From assembly GCA_937911175.1 (NCBI GenBank), contig CALDSE010000029.1, positions 20,958-84,957 on the forward strand: 64,000 nucleotides of DNA, read 5' to 3'. A program made the translations under genes and the position numbers. The notes under the pieces were generated by a model. It was not told the DNA's origin. It saw only the letters and a list, made by a program, of their open reading frames with translations, and did no database searches. This document shows, in pieces, positions 33,821 to 40,929 of the stretch. Position 1 is the first letter of the stretch; every line of letters begins with the position of its first letter. Origin of the DNA: an uncultured Sediminibacterium sp. GTDB lineage: Bacteria > Bacteroidota > Bacteroidia > Chitinophagales > Chitinophagaceae.

Positions 33821-34714
33821 TTAAACATCGCAAATTTTAATAGCGGCTGCTAATGAAGCCATCGGATCTTTGTCTGCAGGAATAAATTCTTGTGCTACAT
33901 AACCCTTGAATCCAGTTTGTAAAATGGCGCGCATAATAGCAGGATAATATAACTCTTGTCTTTCATCAATTTCATTTCTACCTGGCACACCCCCTGTATG
34001 GTAGTGGCCATAGTATTGATGATTGGTTTGTATAGAATGAATAATATCTCCTTCATCAATTTGCATATGATAAATATCGAATAGCAATTTAAAATTAGCA
34101 GAACCTAAACGCTTACACAATTCAACGCCCCAAGAAGAACGATCACACATGTAGTCCTTGTGGTCTACTCTTGAGTTTAATAATTCCATTTGAATCATGA
34201 CCCCTCTTTTTTCTGCAATAGCCATAATTTTTTTCAAACCAGTAACACAGTTATTCAATCCTGTTTCATCATCCATGCCTTTTCTATTTCCAGAAAAACA
34301 AATCAAGTTTGTATAACCTGCATCTGCTACATAATGAATATGTTCTATATAATTTTTTACTAATTTATCGTGGTATTGTACAGTATTAAAACCTTCTGTT
34401 AAACTAATTTCTGCGCCATTACACATGGTAGAAATTAAATTATTTTCTTTTAAAATTTTCCATTCAGAAGGGCCTACTAAGTCCATGCCCACCATACCTA
34501 ATTGCTTAAAATTTTTTGCTAGTGTGGTTGTTGGAATGCTGTCATAACACCACCTGCAGGCGGAATGTTGAATGTTGCCTTTCAGTGGCTCTGTTATTGT
34601 ATTATTTTTCACGGCTGCTAAAATAGTAGAGGGTACCACAGCACCTGTAGCGATTGCTGCAGACCCTGTTAAAACTTGTTTGATAAGATTGCGTCTATTG
34701 ACATTGGTTGACAT
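33821..34714 (-). CDS. Tat-exported hydroxypyruvate isomerase-like TIM-barrel protein
   Basis: A 297-residue protein with a twin-arginine signal (NRRNLIKQVLTGSAAIATG near 6-24), followed by a xylose-isomerase-like barrel close to hydroxypyruvate isomerase: WCYDSIPTTTLAKNFKQLG, MVGMDLVGPSEW, GYTNLICFSGNRKG, IQMELLNSRVDHKDY, LLFDIYHMQIDEGD and GHYHTGGVPGRNEID. The Glu, Asp and His residues in the last three form the usual metal/catalytic site. It is the first gene of the minus-strand set, 49 bp upstream of the GMC gene. Since exported, true hydroxypyruvate isomerase activity is unlikely; a keto-sugar is more plausible (inference). Confidence 0.88.
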   Translation of the reverse strand: MSTNVNRRNLIKQVLTGSAAIATGAVVPSTILAAVKNNTITEPLKGNIQHSACRWCYDSIPTTTLAKNFKQLGMVGMDLVGPSEWKILKENNLISTMCNGAEISLTEGFNTVQYHDKLVKNYIEHIHYVADAGYTNLICFSGNRKGMDDETGLNNCVTGLKKIMAIAEKRGVMIQMELLNSRVDHKDYMCDRSSWGVELCKRLGSANFKLLFDIYHMQIDEGDIIHSIQTNHQYYGHYHTGGVPGRNEIDERQELYYPAIMRAILQTGFKGYVAQEFIPADKDPMASLAAAIKICDV

Positions 34715-34888
34715 AGCAAGTAAATGTTAATTGGTTCGATAAATATAATTTTTATTTCCTATTTTTTAGAAAGTTTTTAGTTAAAAAAGGGGGTTATTTG
34801 CAAAATAATAAGGAAATTGCTACTAGATTACTGTGCAAGTTTTGCAATGACTTAATTAAACGATTTTTACGCTTAAAAACAATCAACA
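34715..34888. promoter_or_regulatory. Divergent control region of the oxidative sugar cluster
   Basis: 174 bp separate the two divergent gene sets. A near-palindrome TTATTTGCAAAATAA begins at about 34794, and TGCAAGTTTTGCA lies at about 34842-34854; both carry TTTGCAA/TTGCA half-sites that could bind a LacI/GntR-type regulator. No coding frame, terminator or clear TAnnTTTG element was identified. Confidence 0.35.
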
Positions 34889-36055
34889 ATGAATAGAAAA
34901 TTACGCATGGGCATGGTAGGTGGAGGTAAGGATGCTTTCATAGGAGCCATCCACAGATTAGCTGCCAATATGGATGGACTGATTGAAGTGAGTTGTGGTG
35001 CCTTAAGTATTAATCCTGAAATAGCAGTGGCTTCAGGAGAAGCTTTATTTCTTCCAAAAGAAAGAACTTATTTGACTTTTGATGAGATGATTAAAAAAGA
35101 AGCAGCACTACCTGCTGACGAGCGCATCGATTTTGTAACCATTGTAACACCCAACTTTGCACACTTTGCACCTGCTATGATGGCCTTGGATCATGGCTTT
35201 CACGTGGTGATTGAAAAGCCAATTACTTTTTCAATGGATGAAGCAAAGCAATTAAAACAAAAATTAGACGAAACAGGATTAACACTTTGTTTAACACATA
35301 CTTATTCTGGTTACCCAATGGTGAAACATGCAAAGGCTATGGTGAAAGAAGGTAAGCTAGGAAAGATTAGAAAGGTTTGGGTAGAATATGCACAAGGCTG
35401 GTTAAGTAAATTATCTGAAAGAGAAGGCAATGCACAAGCAGCTTGGAGAACCGACCCCAAAAAATCTGGAAAAAGTTCTGTGATGGGAGATATTGGAACC
35501 CATGCCGCACATTTAGCAGAATATATTACAGGTGCAAAAATTTCTGATGTTTGTGCTGAATTAAATACCATGGTAGAAGGCAGATTACTAGACGATGACG
35601 GGTCAGTGATGTTAAAATTTGACAACGGTGCCAAAGGTGTATTAATGGCTTCCCAAGTAGCTGCAGGCGAAGAGAATAATTTAAAAATTAGAATTTACGG
35701 TGAGAAAGGTGGGATAGAATGGATGCAACACGAGCCTAATACTTTACATGTTAAATGGTTAGATCAACCTGCACAAGTTTTAAGAGCAGGTGGCAACTAC
35801 GGTGCACATTTATCTTCTACTGCAATACATAGTTGTCGAACTCCAGGTGGTCATCCAGAAGGATACTTGGAAGCCTTTGCGAATATTTATCGCAACTTTG
35901 CTTTAACCCTTGGTTGTAAAATAGATGGTACTACCCCTACTGCAGAAATGTTAGACTTCCCTGGCATCGAAGACGGATTAAGAGGCATGGCCTTTATTGA
36001 TAACGTAGTAGCTTCTTCGCAGTCCGATAAAAAGTGGACGCCTTATGTTATTTAA
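34889..36055 (+). CDS. Gfo/Idh/MocA family oxidoreductase (cytoplasmic)
   Basis: A 388-residue NAD(P)-dependent dehydrogenase without signal peptide. The Rossmann motif is GMVGGGKDAFIGAIH at 8-22, the conserved EKPITFSMDEAKQL near 111-124 provides the catalytic Lys-Pro, and the C-terminal domain shows SVMGDIGTHAAHLAEY near 199-214, with the catalytic His. Family members oxidise or reduce sugars and inositols, often at C3, or remove or add groups through a keto intermediate. It leads the plus-strand set, 22 bp before the TIM-barrel gene, and could reduce the imported keto-sugar back (inference). Confidence 0.93.
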   Translation: MNRKLRMGMVGGGKDAFIGAIHRLAANMDGLIEVSCGALSINPEIAVASGEALFLPKERTYLTFDEMIKKEAALPADERIDFVTIVTPNFAHFAPAMMALDHGFHVVIEKPITFSMDEAKQLKQKLDETGLTLCLTHTYSGYPMVKHAKAMVKEGKLGKIRKVWVEYAQGWLSKLSEREGNAQAAWRTDPKKSGKSSVMGDIGTHAAHLAEYITGAKISDVCAELNTMVEGRLLDDDGSVMLKFDNGAKGVLMASQVAAGEENNLKIRIYGEKGGIEWMQHEPNTLHVKWLDQPAQVLRAGGNYGAHLSSTAIHSCRTPGGHPEGYLEAFANIYRNFALTLGCKIDGTTPTAEMLDFPGIEDGLRGMAFIDNVVASSQSDKKWTPYVI

Positions 36056-36077
36056 AAATTTTATTTAAAATAGTATT

Positions 36078-37130
36078 ATGACAACAATTAAAGGACCTGC
36101 CATTTTTTTAGCTCAATTTATGGGCGATGAAGCGCCCTTCAATACTTTGGAGAGTATTTGCAAATGGGCGGCTGGCCTAGGTTTCAAAGGAGTACAAATT
36201 CCTAGTTGGGATGCAAGATGCATCGATTTAAAAAAAGCTGCAGAAAGTAAAACTTATGCAGATGAAATAAAAGGTATTGTGGCAAGTGCAGGAATGGAAA
36301 TCACAGAATTATCTTCGCATTTACAAGGACAATTAGTAGCAGTGCACCCAGCCTATGATGCGCAGTTTGATGGATTCGCTCCCAAAGAAGTACATGGTAA
36401 TTCAAAAGCAAGAACAGCTTGGGCAGTACAACAATTAATCTATGCAGCAAAAGCTTCCCAAAATTTAGGATTAAATGCGCATGCTACTTTCAGTGGTTCA
36501 TTATTATGGCATACTGTATATCCTTGGCCACAGCGCCCTGCAGGATTAGTAGAAACAGGTTTCACTGAACTTGCTAAAAGATGGATGCCTATTTTAAATG
36601 AATTTGATAAAGCAGGCGTTGATCTTTGTTATGAAATTCATCCGGGTGAAGACTTACATGATGGTGTGACTTATGAAATGTTTTTAGACAAAGTAAAGCA
36701 GCATAAGCGTGCTTGTTTATTATACGATCCCTCTCACTTTGTTTTACAGTGTATGGACTACCTTGGTTATATCGATGCTTTTCATGAGCGTATTAAAATG
36801 TTCCATGTAAAAGATGCAGAATTTAATCCAACGGCTAAACAAGGTGTATATGGTGGATACCAAAACTGGGTGGACCGTGCTGGAAGATTTAGATCACTAG
36901 GCGATGGTCAAGTAGATTTCAAAAGTATTTTTAGCAAACTAGCTGCTTATAATTTTAAAGGCTGGGCAGTGATGGAATGGGAATGTGCTATTAAACATCC
37001 AGAAGTTGGCGCAGCCGAAGGCGCCCTCTTTATTCAAAAAAATATTATTAAAGTAACCGAAAAGGCATTTGACGATTTTGCTAGTACCGGTTCAGATGAA
37101 TCATTCAATAAGAAAATTTTAGGCATTTAA
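36078..37130 (+). CDS. Sugar phosphate isomerase/epimerase-like TIM-barrel protein (cytoplasmic)
   Basis: A 350-residue xylose-isomerase-like barrel with no export signal. The metal-site segments are visible: GFKGVQIPSWDARC near 34-47, ITELSSHLQGQLVAVHP near 75-91, CYEIHPGEDLHDG near 184-196, LLYDPSHFVLQ near 215-225, IKMFHVKDAEF near 239-249 and WAVMEWECAIK near 295-305, supplying two Glu, Asp and His ligands. Such proteins act as isomerases, epimerases or keto-sugar lyases. It is encoded between the Gfo/Idh/MocA dehydrogenase and cytochrome c genes, with gaps of about 20 bp, so one operon. Confidence 0.92.
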   Translation: MTTIKGPAIFLAQFMGDEAPFNTLESICKWAAGLGFKGVQIPSWDARCIDLKKAAESKTYADEIKGIVASAGMEITELSSHLQGQLVAVHPAYDAQFDGFAPKEVHGNSKARTAWAVQQLIYAAKASQNLGLNAHATFSGSLLWHTVYPWPQRPAGLVETGFTELAKRWMPILNEFDKAGVDLCYEIHPGEDLHDGVTYEMFLDKVKQHKRACLLYDPSHFVLQCMDYLGYIDAFHERIKMFHVKDAEFNPTAKQGVYGGYQNWVDRAGRFRSLGDGQVDFKSIFSKLAAYNFKGWAVMEWECAIKHPEVGAAEGALFIQKNIIKVTEKAFDDFASTGSDESFNKKILGI

Positions 37131-37149
37131 ACATTAAAAACGAAGCAAT

Positions 37150-37548
37150 ATGAAGAAGGTTTTATTTATTTTATCAACTGCTATTATTGTAATAGCATGC
37201 GGTGGTGGATCTACAGAGGCTGGAAAAGCAACTACAGAAACAAAAGAAGCAACCGCTTCAACAGGTAATGCATTATCCGATAATCCAGATTATCAAAAAG
37301 GTTTAGCCTTGATTGCTGGAAGCGATTGTTTAACTTGTCACAAAACAAGTGAAAAAAATATTGGACCTTCTTATAAAGAGGTAGCAGCAAAATATGATGA
37401 TACAGAAGAGAACGTGAAAATGTTAGCTGGAAAAGTAATTAAAGGTGGTAGTGGTAACTGGGGCGCTATTCCAATGACACCACATCCGCAATTAAAACAA
37501 GAAGATGTAGAGCAGATGATTAAATATATCTTTCTTTTAAAGAAATAA
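37150..37548 (+). CDS. Lipoprotein cytochrome c (c551/c552-like)
   Basis: A 132-residue electron carrier. The lipoprotein signal ends at the lipobox IVIACGG, with lipidated Cys17. A Thr/Ala/Glu-rich linker (20-45) precedes one class I cytochrome domain: heme-attachment CLTCH at 60-64, NIGPSYKEVAAKY near 70-82, and the axial Met in AIPMTPHP near 106-113. It would sit in the periplasm, anchored to a membrane. Placement inside the sugar-oxidation cluster suggests it accepts electrons from the GMC dehydrogenase complex encoded divergently. Confidence 0.93.
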   Translation: MKKVLFILSTAIIVIACGGGSTEAGKATTETKEATASTGNALSDNPDYQKGLALIAGSDCLTCHKTSEKNIGPSYKEVAAKYDDTEENVKMLAGKVIKGGSGNWGAIPMTPHPQLKQEDVEQMIKYIFLLKK

Positions 37549-37638
37549 TATATTGTAAAGAAGTAAAATACTTTAAGAAAGTATCACTTAAATTAAAAGA
37601 TAAACGATTTTCATATTATACACCACTAAACAATTCTC

Positions 37639-38325
37639 ATGAAAAAATTATTACTTGTTTTTTTAATCAGTTTTGTTGCTGCACAAACCAATGCACAACG
37701 ATGGATTTCTTTATTCGACGGAAAAACCACTAATGGTTGGCATAGTTATGGCAAAACCACTGTGGGCGAAGCCTGGACGGTAGAAGATGGTATGATTGTA
37801 TTTGATCCAGCAGCTAAGAAAGCAGGGAAATCGGCGGGGGATATTGTGACGAATGAAAGTTTCAATGATTTTCATTTAGAACTAGAATGGAAAATTGCTA
37901 AAAACGGCAATAGCGGTATTATCTTTTTTGTGCAAGACGAGCCTACTAAATATAAAAATACTTGGCATACAGGACCTGAGATGCAAGTACTAGACAATGA
38001 CGGACATCCTGATGCTAAAATTATTAGCCATAGAGCAGGTAATTTATATGATTTAATTGTAGGTAAAGAAGGGGCAGTGAAACCATATGACCAATGGAAT
38101 AAAGTAGATATTATATTTAAGAAAGGCAAATTAGACCTTATTTTAAATGATGTTAATGTGGTAAGCACACATGTAGGAGATGATGGCTGGAAAGAGCTTG
38201 TTAGAAGATCAAAATTTGCTAAAGGAGAATCACCAGACTTTGCAAAAGTATTATCTGGGCATATTGCCTTACAAGATCATGGAGACAAAGTGAGTTACAG
38301 AAATATTCGAATTCAAAAATTGTAA
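37639..38325 (+). CDS. DUF1080 protein (3-keto-disaccharide hydrolase family)
   Basis: A 228-residue exported protein with signal peptide MKKLLLVFLISFVAAQTNAQ. The mature part is a jelly-roll DUF1080 domain: ISLFDGKTTNGWHSYG at the start, WTVEDGMIVFDP, DFHLELEWKIAKNGNSGIIF near 75-94, GPEMQVLDNDGHPDAK near 113-128 and GHIALQDHGDKVSYRNIRI at the end. Members are now named for hydrolysis or elimination of 3-keto-glycosides. A 7-bp inverted repeat (ATACTTT/AAAGTAT at 37568-37584) lies upstream, between it and cytochrome c. It is last in the sugar cluster; tadA starts 9 bp after its end. Confidence 0.92.
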   Translation: MKKLLLVFLISFVAAQTNAQRWISLFDGKTTNGWHSYGKTTVGEAWTVEDGMIVFDPAAKKAGKSAGDIVTNESFNDFHLELEWKIAKNGNSGIIFFVQDEPTKYKNTWHTGPEMQVLDNDGHPDAKIISHRAGNLYDLIVGKEGAVKPYDQWNKVDIIFKKGKLDLILNDVNVVSTHVGDDGWKELVRRSKFAKGESPDFAKVLSGHIALQDHGDKVSYRNIRIQKL

Positions 38326-38333
38326 TTCAGATA

Positions 38334-38774
38334 GTGCAAACTATACATGAAGATTTTATGCGTCAGGCCCTCGTGCAAGCACAGAGGGCCTTTGACGTTG
38401 ATGAAGTACCTGTGGGTGCTGTAATTGTAATGCATGGTAAAATAATTGCCAAGGCGCACAATCAAGTACAATTATTAAAAGATGTAACGGCGCACGCCGA
38501 AATTTTAGCCATCACTAGTGCTTGCGAAAACTTACAAGAAAAGTATTTACCAGAAGCCACTCTATATGTTACCATTGAGCCTTGTTTAATGTGCGCAGGC
38601 GCTTTGTACTGGAATAAAATTGGCCATATTGTCTTTGGTGCCTATGATCAAAAAAATAGCTACCGCAGGGTAACAGAAAAAAATCCTTTTCATCCTTCCA
38701 CCACAATTGTAGGCGGCATCTTAGAAAATGAATGCGCCGCGCTGATGCAAGCTTTCTTTAAAGCCAAAAGATAA
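38334..38774 (+). CDS. tadA: tRNA-specific adenosine deaminase
   Basis: A 146-residue zinc deaminase that converts A34 to inosine in tRNA-Arg. The zinc/catalytic motif HAE is at 54-56 and PCLMC at 83-87, with VPVGAV at 25-30. A GTG at 38334 is taken as start because HEDFMRQAL at residues 5-13 matches the conserved N-terminal helix of TadA, which would be lost from the ATG at 38358. The gene starts 9 bp after the DUF1080 gene, so it may be transcribed from the cluster. A repeat-rich spacer follows. Confidence 0.93.
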   Translation: MQTIHEDFMRQALVQAQRAFDVDEVPVGAVIVMHGKIIAKAHNQVQLLKDVTAHAEILAITSACENLQEKYLPEATLYVTIEPCLMCAGALYWNKIGHIVFGAYDQKNSYRRVTEKNPFHPSTTIVGGILENECAALMQAFFKAKR

Positions 38775-38840
38775 TAAATATCTATTTCTCGACTCGCTCT
38801 GCGCATGCTCGAAAGCTCGTCTCGAATTAATATTTATTAT
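38771..38840. repeat. Palindromic repeat element, copy 1
   Basis: A 70-bp element beginning within the tadA stop region. The terminal arms ATAATAAATAT and ATATTTATTAT are a perfect inverted repeat. The core from TTCTCGACTCG to AGCTCGTCTCGA matches copy 2 (38876-38947) at 37 of 40 aligned positions. It is noncoding. Confidence 0.85.
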
Positions 38841-38875
38841 TGCGTAATTCTTTCATTTTTTGCTTTTACGATTTG

Positions 38876-38947
38876 AATAATAAATACCTGTTTCTCGTCT
38901 CGCTCTACGCAGGCTCGAAAGCTCGTCTCGAAACAGTATTTATTATT
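38876..38947. repeat. Palindromic repeat element, copy 2
   Basis: A 72-bp element with longer arms: AATAATAAATACCTGTTTC pairs with GAAACAGTATTTATTATT apart from one extra base. The core TTCTCGTCTCGCTCTACGCA plus the following 20 bases is nearly identical to copy 1 in the same orientation. The spacer between the copies is 35 bp. Confidence 0.85.
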
Positions 38948-38972
38948 TATATTAGTATGAGCGCAGTAAATA

Positions 38973-39020
38973 AATAGTTTCCGTAGTAATCCGTTTGTAG
39001 GATTACGGAGGAAAGCTATT
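38973..39020. repeat. Long hairpin between repeat copies and sod
   Basis: AATAG, TTTCC and GTAATCC pair in order with GGATTAC, GGAAA and CTATT, separated by small bulges, around a GTTTGTA loop. There is no following T-run. It could be part of a larger inverted repeat unit that ends with the partial copy at 39060-39083. Confidence 0.6.
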
Positions 39021-39059
39021 TTTTACGAAGCTCTAAAGAATAAACCATCTATCGTTTAG

Positions 39060-39083
39060 CAAGACGAGAAACAGATATTTATT
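39060..39083. repeat. Partial palindromic repeat, inverted orientation
   Basis: AAGACGAGAAACAGATATTTATT is, on the other strand, nearly the left end of copy 2 (AATAAATACCTGTTTCTCGTCT) with one difference before the terminal base. It completes the 416 bp tadA-sod spacer, where no coding frame was seen. Confidence 0.65.
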
Positions 39084-39150
39084 GATTAGCTTAATTTTTC
39101 ATTTTAGAAAAAAATATCCCGCGGCTCGTTAAAATGAGCGCAAAGCATTG

Positions 39151-39158
39151 TAATTTTG
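39151..39158 (+). promoter_or_regulatory. Putative -7 element of the superoxide dismutase gene
   Basis: TAATTTTG fits TAnnTTTG exactly, 32 bp before the start codon. The -33 position reads GTTA rather than TTG. Confidence 0.5.
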
Positions 39159-39190
39159 AGCTTCATTCACAAACACAATAAATAAAAAAT

Positions 39191-39796
39191 ATGTCATTTA
39201 CACTACCTGCATTACCTTATGCACACGAAGCCTTAGAACCACATTTCGATACTTTGACCATGCAAATACACCATGGCAAGCATCATCAAGCCTATGTAGA
39301 TAATTTAAACAAGGCCGTTGCTGGTACTCCGAACGAAGGAAAAACGATAGAAGAATTAGTAAAAGTAGCTGGTACTATTAGCCCCGCTGTTAGAAATAAT
39401 GGTGGTGGTCATTGGAACCATAGTTTCTTTTGGGCAAGCTTAGCACCTAATGCAGGCGGTGCTCCATCGGGCGCTTTAGCAGATGCTATCAATGCTGCTT
39501 TTGGAAGTTTCGATGCATTCAAAGAAAAATTTGCAGCTGCTGGCATGACTCGTTTTGGAAGTGGTTGGGCATGGTTAATTGTTAAAGACGGAAAATTAGA
39601 AGTAAGCTCAACACCTAATCAAGACAACCCTTTAATGGATGTAGCTGAAGTAAAAGGTCATCCTATTTTAGGCGCCGATGTTTGGGAACATGCTTATTAT
39701 TTAAAATATCAAAACAGAAGAGCCGATTATTTAGCTGCTTTTTGGAATGTAGTAAATTGGTCAGTGATTGCAGATCGTCTTGCTGCTGCCAAATAA
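39191..39796 (+). CDS. Superoxide dismutase (Mn/Fe type)
   Basis: A 201-residue cytoplasmic enzyme dismutating superoxide. The metal ligands are His27 (QIHHGKHH), His77 ([10 protein letters not shown]), Asp163 and His167 ([13 protein letters not shown]). The stretch TPNQDNPLM at 141-149 has the Gln position and context more typical of Mn enzymes than Fe enzymes, but cambialistic forms exist in Bacteroidota. Start at [12 protein letters not shown] is standard. It has its own promoter-like motif and a terminator behind, so it is monocistronic. Confidence 0.96.
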   Translation: MSFTLPALPYAHEALEPHFDTLTMQIHHGKHHQAYVDNLNKAVAGTPNEGKTIEELVKVAGTISPAVRNNGGGHWNHSFFWASLAPNAGGAPSGALADAINAAFGSFDAFKEKFAAAGMTRFGSGWAWLIVKDGKLEVSSTPNQDNPLMDVAEVKGHPILGADVWEHAYYLKYQNRRADYLAAFWNVVNWSVIADRLAAAK

Positions 39797-39832
39797 AATC
39801 ATAAGAATTATACTCGAAACAATTTTATACTG

Positions 39833-39865
39833 AAAACCTGCACTTAAAAACTGCAGGTTTTTTTA
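39833..39865. terminator. Intrinsic terminator between sod and yidD (bidirectional)
   Basis: AAAACCTGCA at 39833-39842 pairs with TGCAGGTTTT at 39852-39861, followed by a T-run on the plus strand and preceded by A residues. It serves sod and probably the convergent yidD transcript, whose stop lies inside or next to it. Confidence 0.87.
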
Positions 39866-40096
39866 TGGAACTGGGTCATAGCCCTGGCCACCGCCTGGTC
39901 TGCACTTACTTAATCTTTTGACCCCTAAATAAATACCTTTAATAGGACCATATTTTTCAATGGCTTCGCTTGTATAATGAGAACAAGAGGGTGTGAACCT
40001 ACATTTACTAGCTCCCATCCATGGCGAAATGACGTATTGATAAATACGTATCAACAATATAAAAGGGAAGGCTATAATTTTTTTTAGCGTAGGCAA
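39863..40096 (-). CDS. yidD: Membrane protein insertion efficiency factor YidD
   Basis: A 77-residue amphipathic protein helping YidC-dependent membrane insertion. It has the family core in order: [24 protein letters not shown] with conserved cysteines at about 32 and 38, [18 protein letters not shown] and [13 protein letters not shown] at the end. No in-frame ATG exists near the N-terminus, so a TTG at 40096 is taken as the start. It lies 52 bp downstream of rnpA, the common rpmH-rnpA-yidD order. Confidence 0.95.
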   Translation of the reverse strand: MPTLKKIIAFPFILLIRIYQYVISPWMGASKCRFTPSCSHYTSEAIEKYGPIKGIYLGVKRLSKCRPGGGQGYDPVP

Positions 40097-40147
40097 TTTG
40101 ACTTCTTTTGTAGTGTAATTATTTATAGTGTAATTATTATAGAATAA

Positions 40148-40558
40148 TTATTTATTCAATTTTGTAACTAATATCGAAAGTGCCTCTTTTAGTTTTCCTT
40201 GAATTTCAACTTGTGTAAGGACAAGTGCATCGGTGTACAAGAAAAATAAATTAACACGTTTATTATCAAGTGCGGCCTGGCTTATGAAATTAGGTTTTTC
40301 TAAACGGTAGGCTTCTCTTAATAATCTTTTCACTCTATTGCGTTGCACGGCCTTTCTAAAAGTTCTGCTAGGCGCTCCCACCCCTGCTTGCAATACGCTA
40401 GTAAGAGATAGATTAGCTGCAGTACTTTCAATAGGTTCAATAGTATAGATAAGTCTTATGGGAAATACATTAATTGCCTGGCCAGTAGAAAATAAATGTT
40501 GAGTTTGTTTTCTACTTTTTAATTTATCTGTTTTCTGATATGTAAAAACGCTAGGCAA
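40148..40558 (-). CDS. rnpA: Ribonuclease P protein component
   Basis: A 136-residue basic protein that binds RNase P RNA and helps mature tRNA 5' ends. The signature RNRVKRLLREAYR is at about 73-85, preceded by KLKSRKQTQHLF near 13-24 and AGVGAPSRTFRKAVQ near 58-72. A TTG at 40558 is taken as start because no ATG is available and an in-frame stop lies just upstream. A hairpin separates it from rpmH. Confidence 0.92.
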   Translation of the reverse strand: MPSVFTYQKTDKLKSRKQTQHLFSTGQAINVFPIRLIYTIEPIESTAANLSLTSVLQAGVGAPSRTFRKAVQRNRVKRLLREAYRLEKPNFISQAALDNKRVNLFFLYTDALVLTQVEIQGKLKEALSILVTKLNK

Positions 40559-40576
40559 TGAAGAAAATTAAAGTGA

Positions 40577-40614
40577 TAAAAAAAGTCCCTCCCGAATAAC
40601 GGGAAGGACTTTAA
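40577..40614 (-). terminator. Hairpin between rpmH and rnpA
   Basis: AAAGTCC and TCCCG (40582-40594) pair with CGGGA and GGACTTT (about 40600-40612) across a small bulge. On the minus strand a T-run (complement of 40577-40584) follows. It resembles an intrinsic terminator and would cut most rpmH transcripts before rnpA. Confidence 0.7.
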
Positions 40615-40660
40615 AATTATTGAATTTATTTGTAATAGTTAGAAAGGGGTACTCCTTAGA

Positions 40661-40822
40661 TTAATCTTTCTTTAATCCTTTCTCGCTAGATACAGTTAGT
40701 TTTTTGCGTCCTTTCTTTCTACGGCTTGCTAATACTTTACGACCATTAGCAGATTCCATACGCTTACGAAAACCATGAACAGATTTACGACGACGTTTAT
40801 GTGGTTGAAATGTACGTTTCAT
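40661..40822 (-). CDS. rpmH: 50S ribosomal protein L34
   Basis: A 53-residue, very basic ribosomal protein. The translation opens [20 protein letters not shown], continues [15 protein letters not shown] and ends with a [17 protein letters not shown] tail, a close match to L34 with a slightly longer C-terminus than the usual 44-47 residues. It has an ATG start and lies upstream of rnpA and yidD on the same strand, the conserved order. It was translated by hand because of its small size. Confidence 0.96.
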   Translation of the reverse strand: MKRTFQPHKRRRKSVHGFRKRMESANGRKVLASRRKKGRKKLTVSSEKGLKKD

Positions 40823-40904
40823 TTGATGTCTTTTACTTGCTTAGTTTCTTAAAATTGTTTCCACTTCAATAGCAGTCACCATACCACTACCTGTGAAAGG
40901 ACGG

Positions 40905-40912
40905 CAAAAATA
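40905..40912 (-). promoter_or_regulatory. Putative -7 element of rpmH
   Basis: On the minus strand TATTTTTG fits TAnnTTTG and lies 82 bp upstream of the rpmH start, leaving a leader of about 75 bases, plausible for autoregulated ribosomal protein mRNA. Confidence 0.42.
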
Positions 40913-40929
40913 GGGTATTTTTTCATTTT

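Noticed and set aside
38771..38947. Two near-identical repeats with a 35-bp spacer, considered as a CRISPR array.
   Set aside because: There are only two full copies, the units are 70-72 bp with terminal inverted repeats, and no cas gene is nearby; this does not fit CRISPR.
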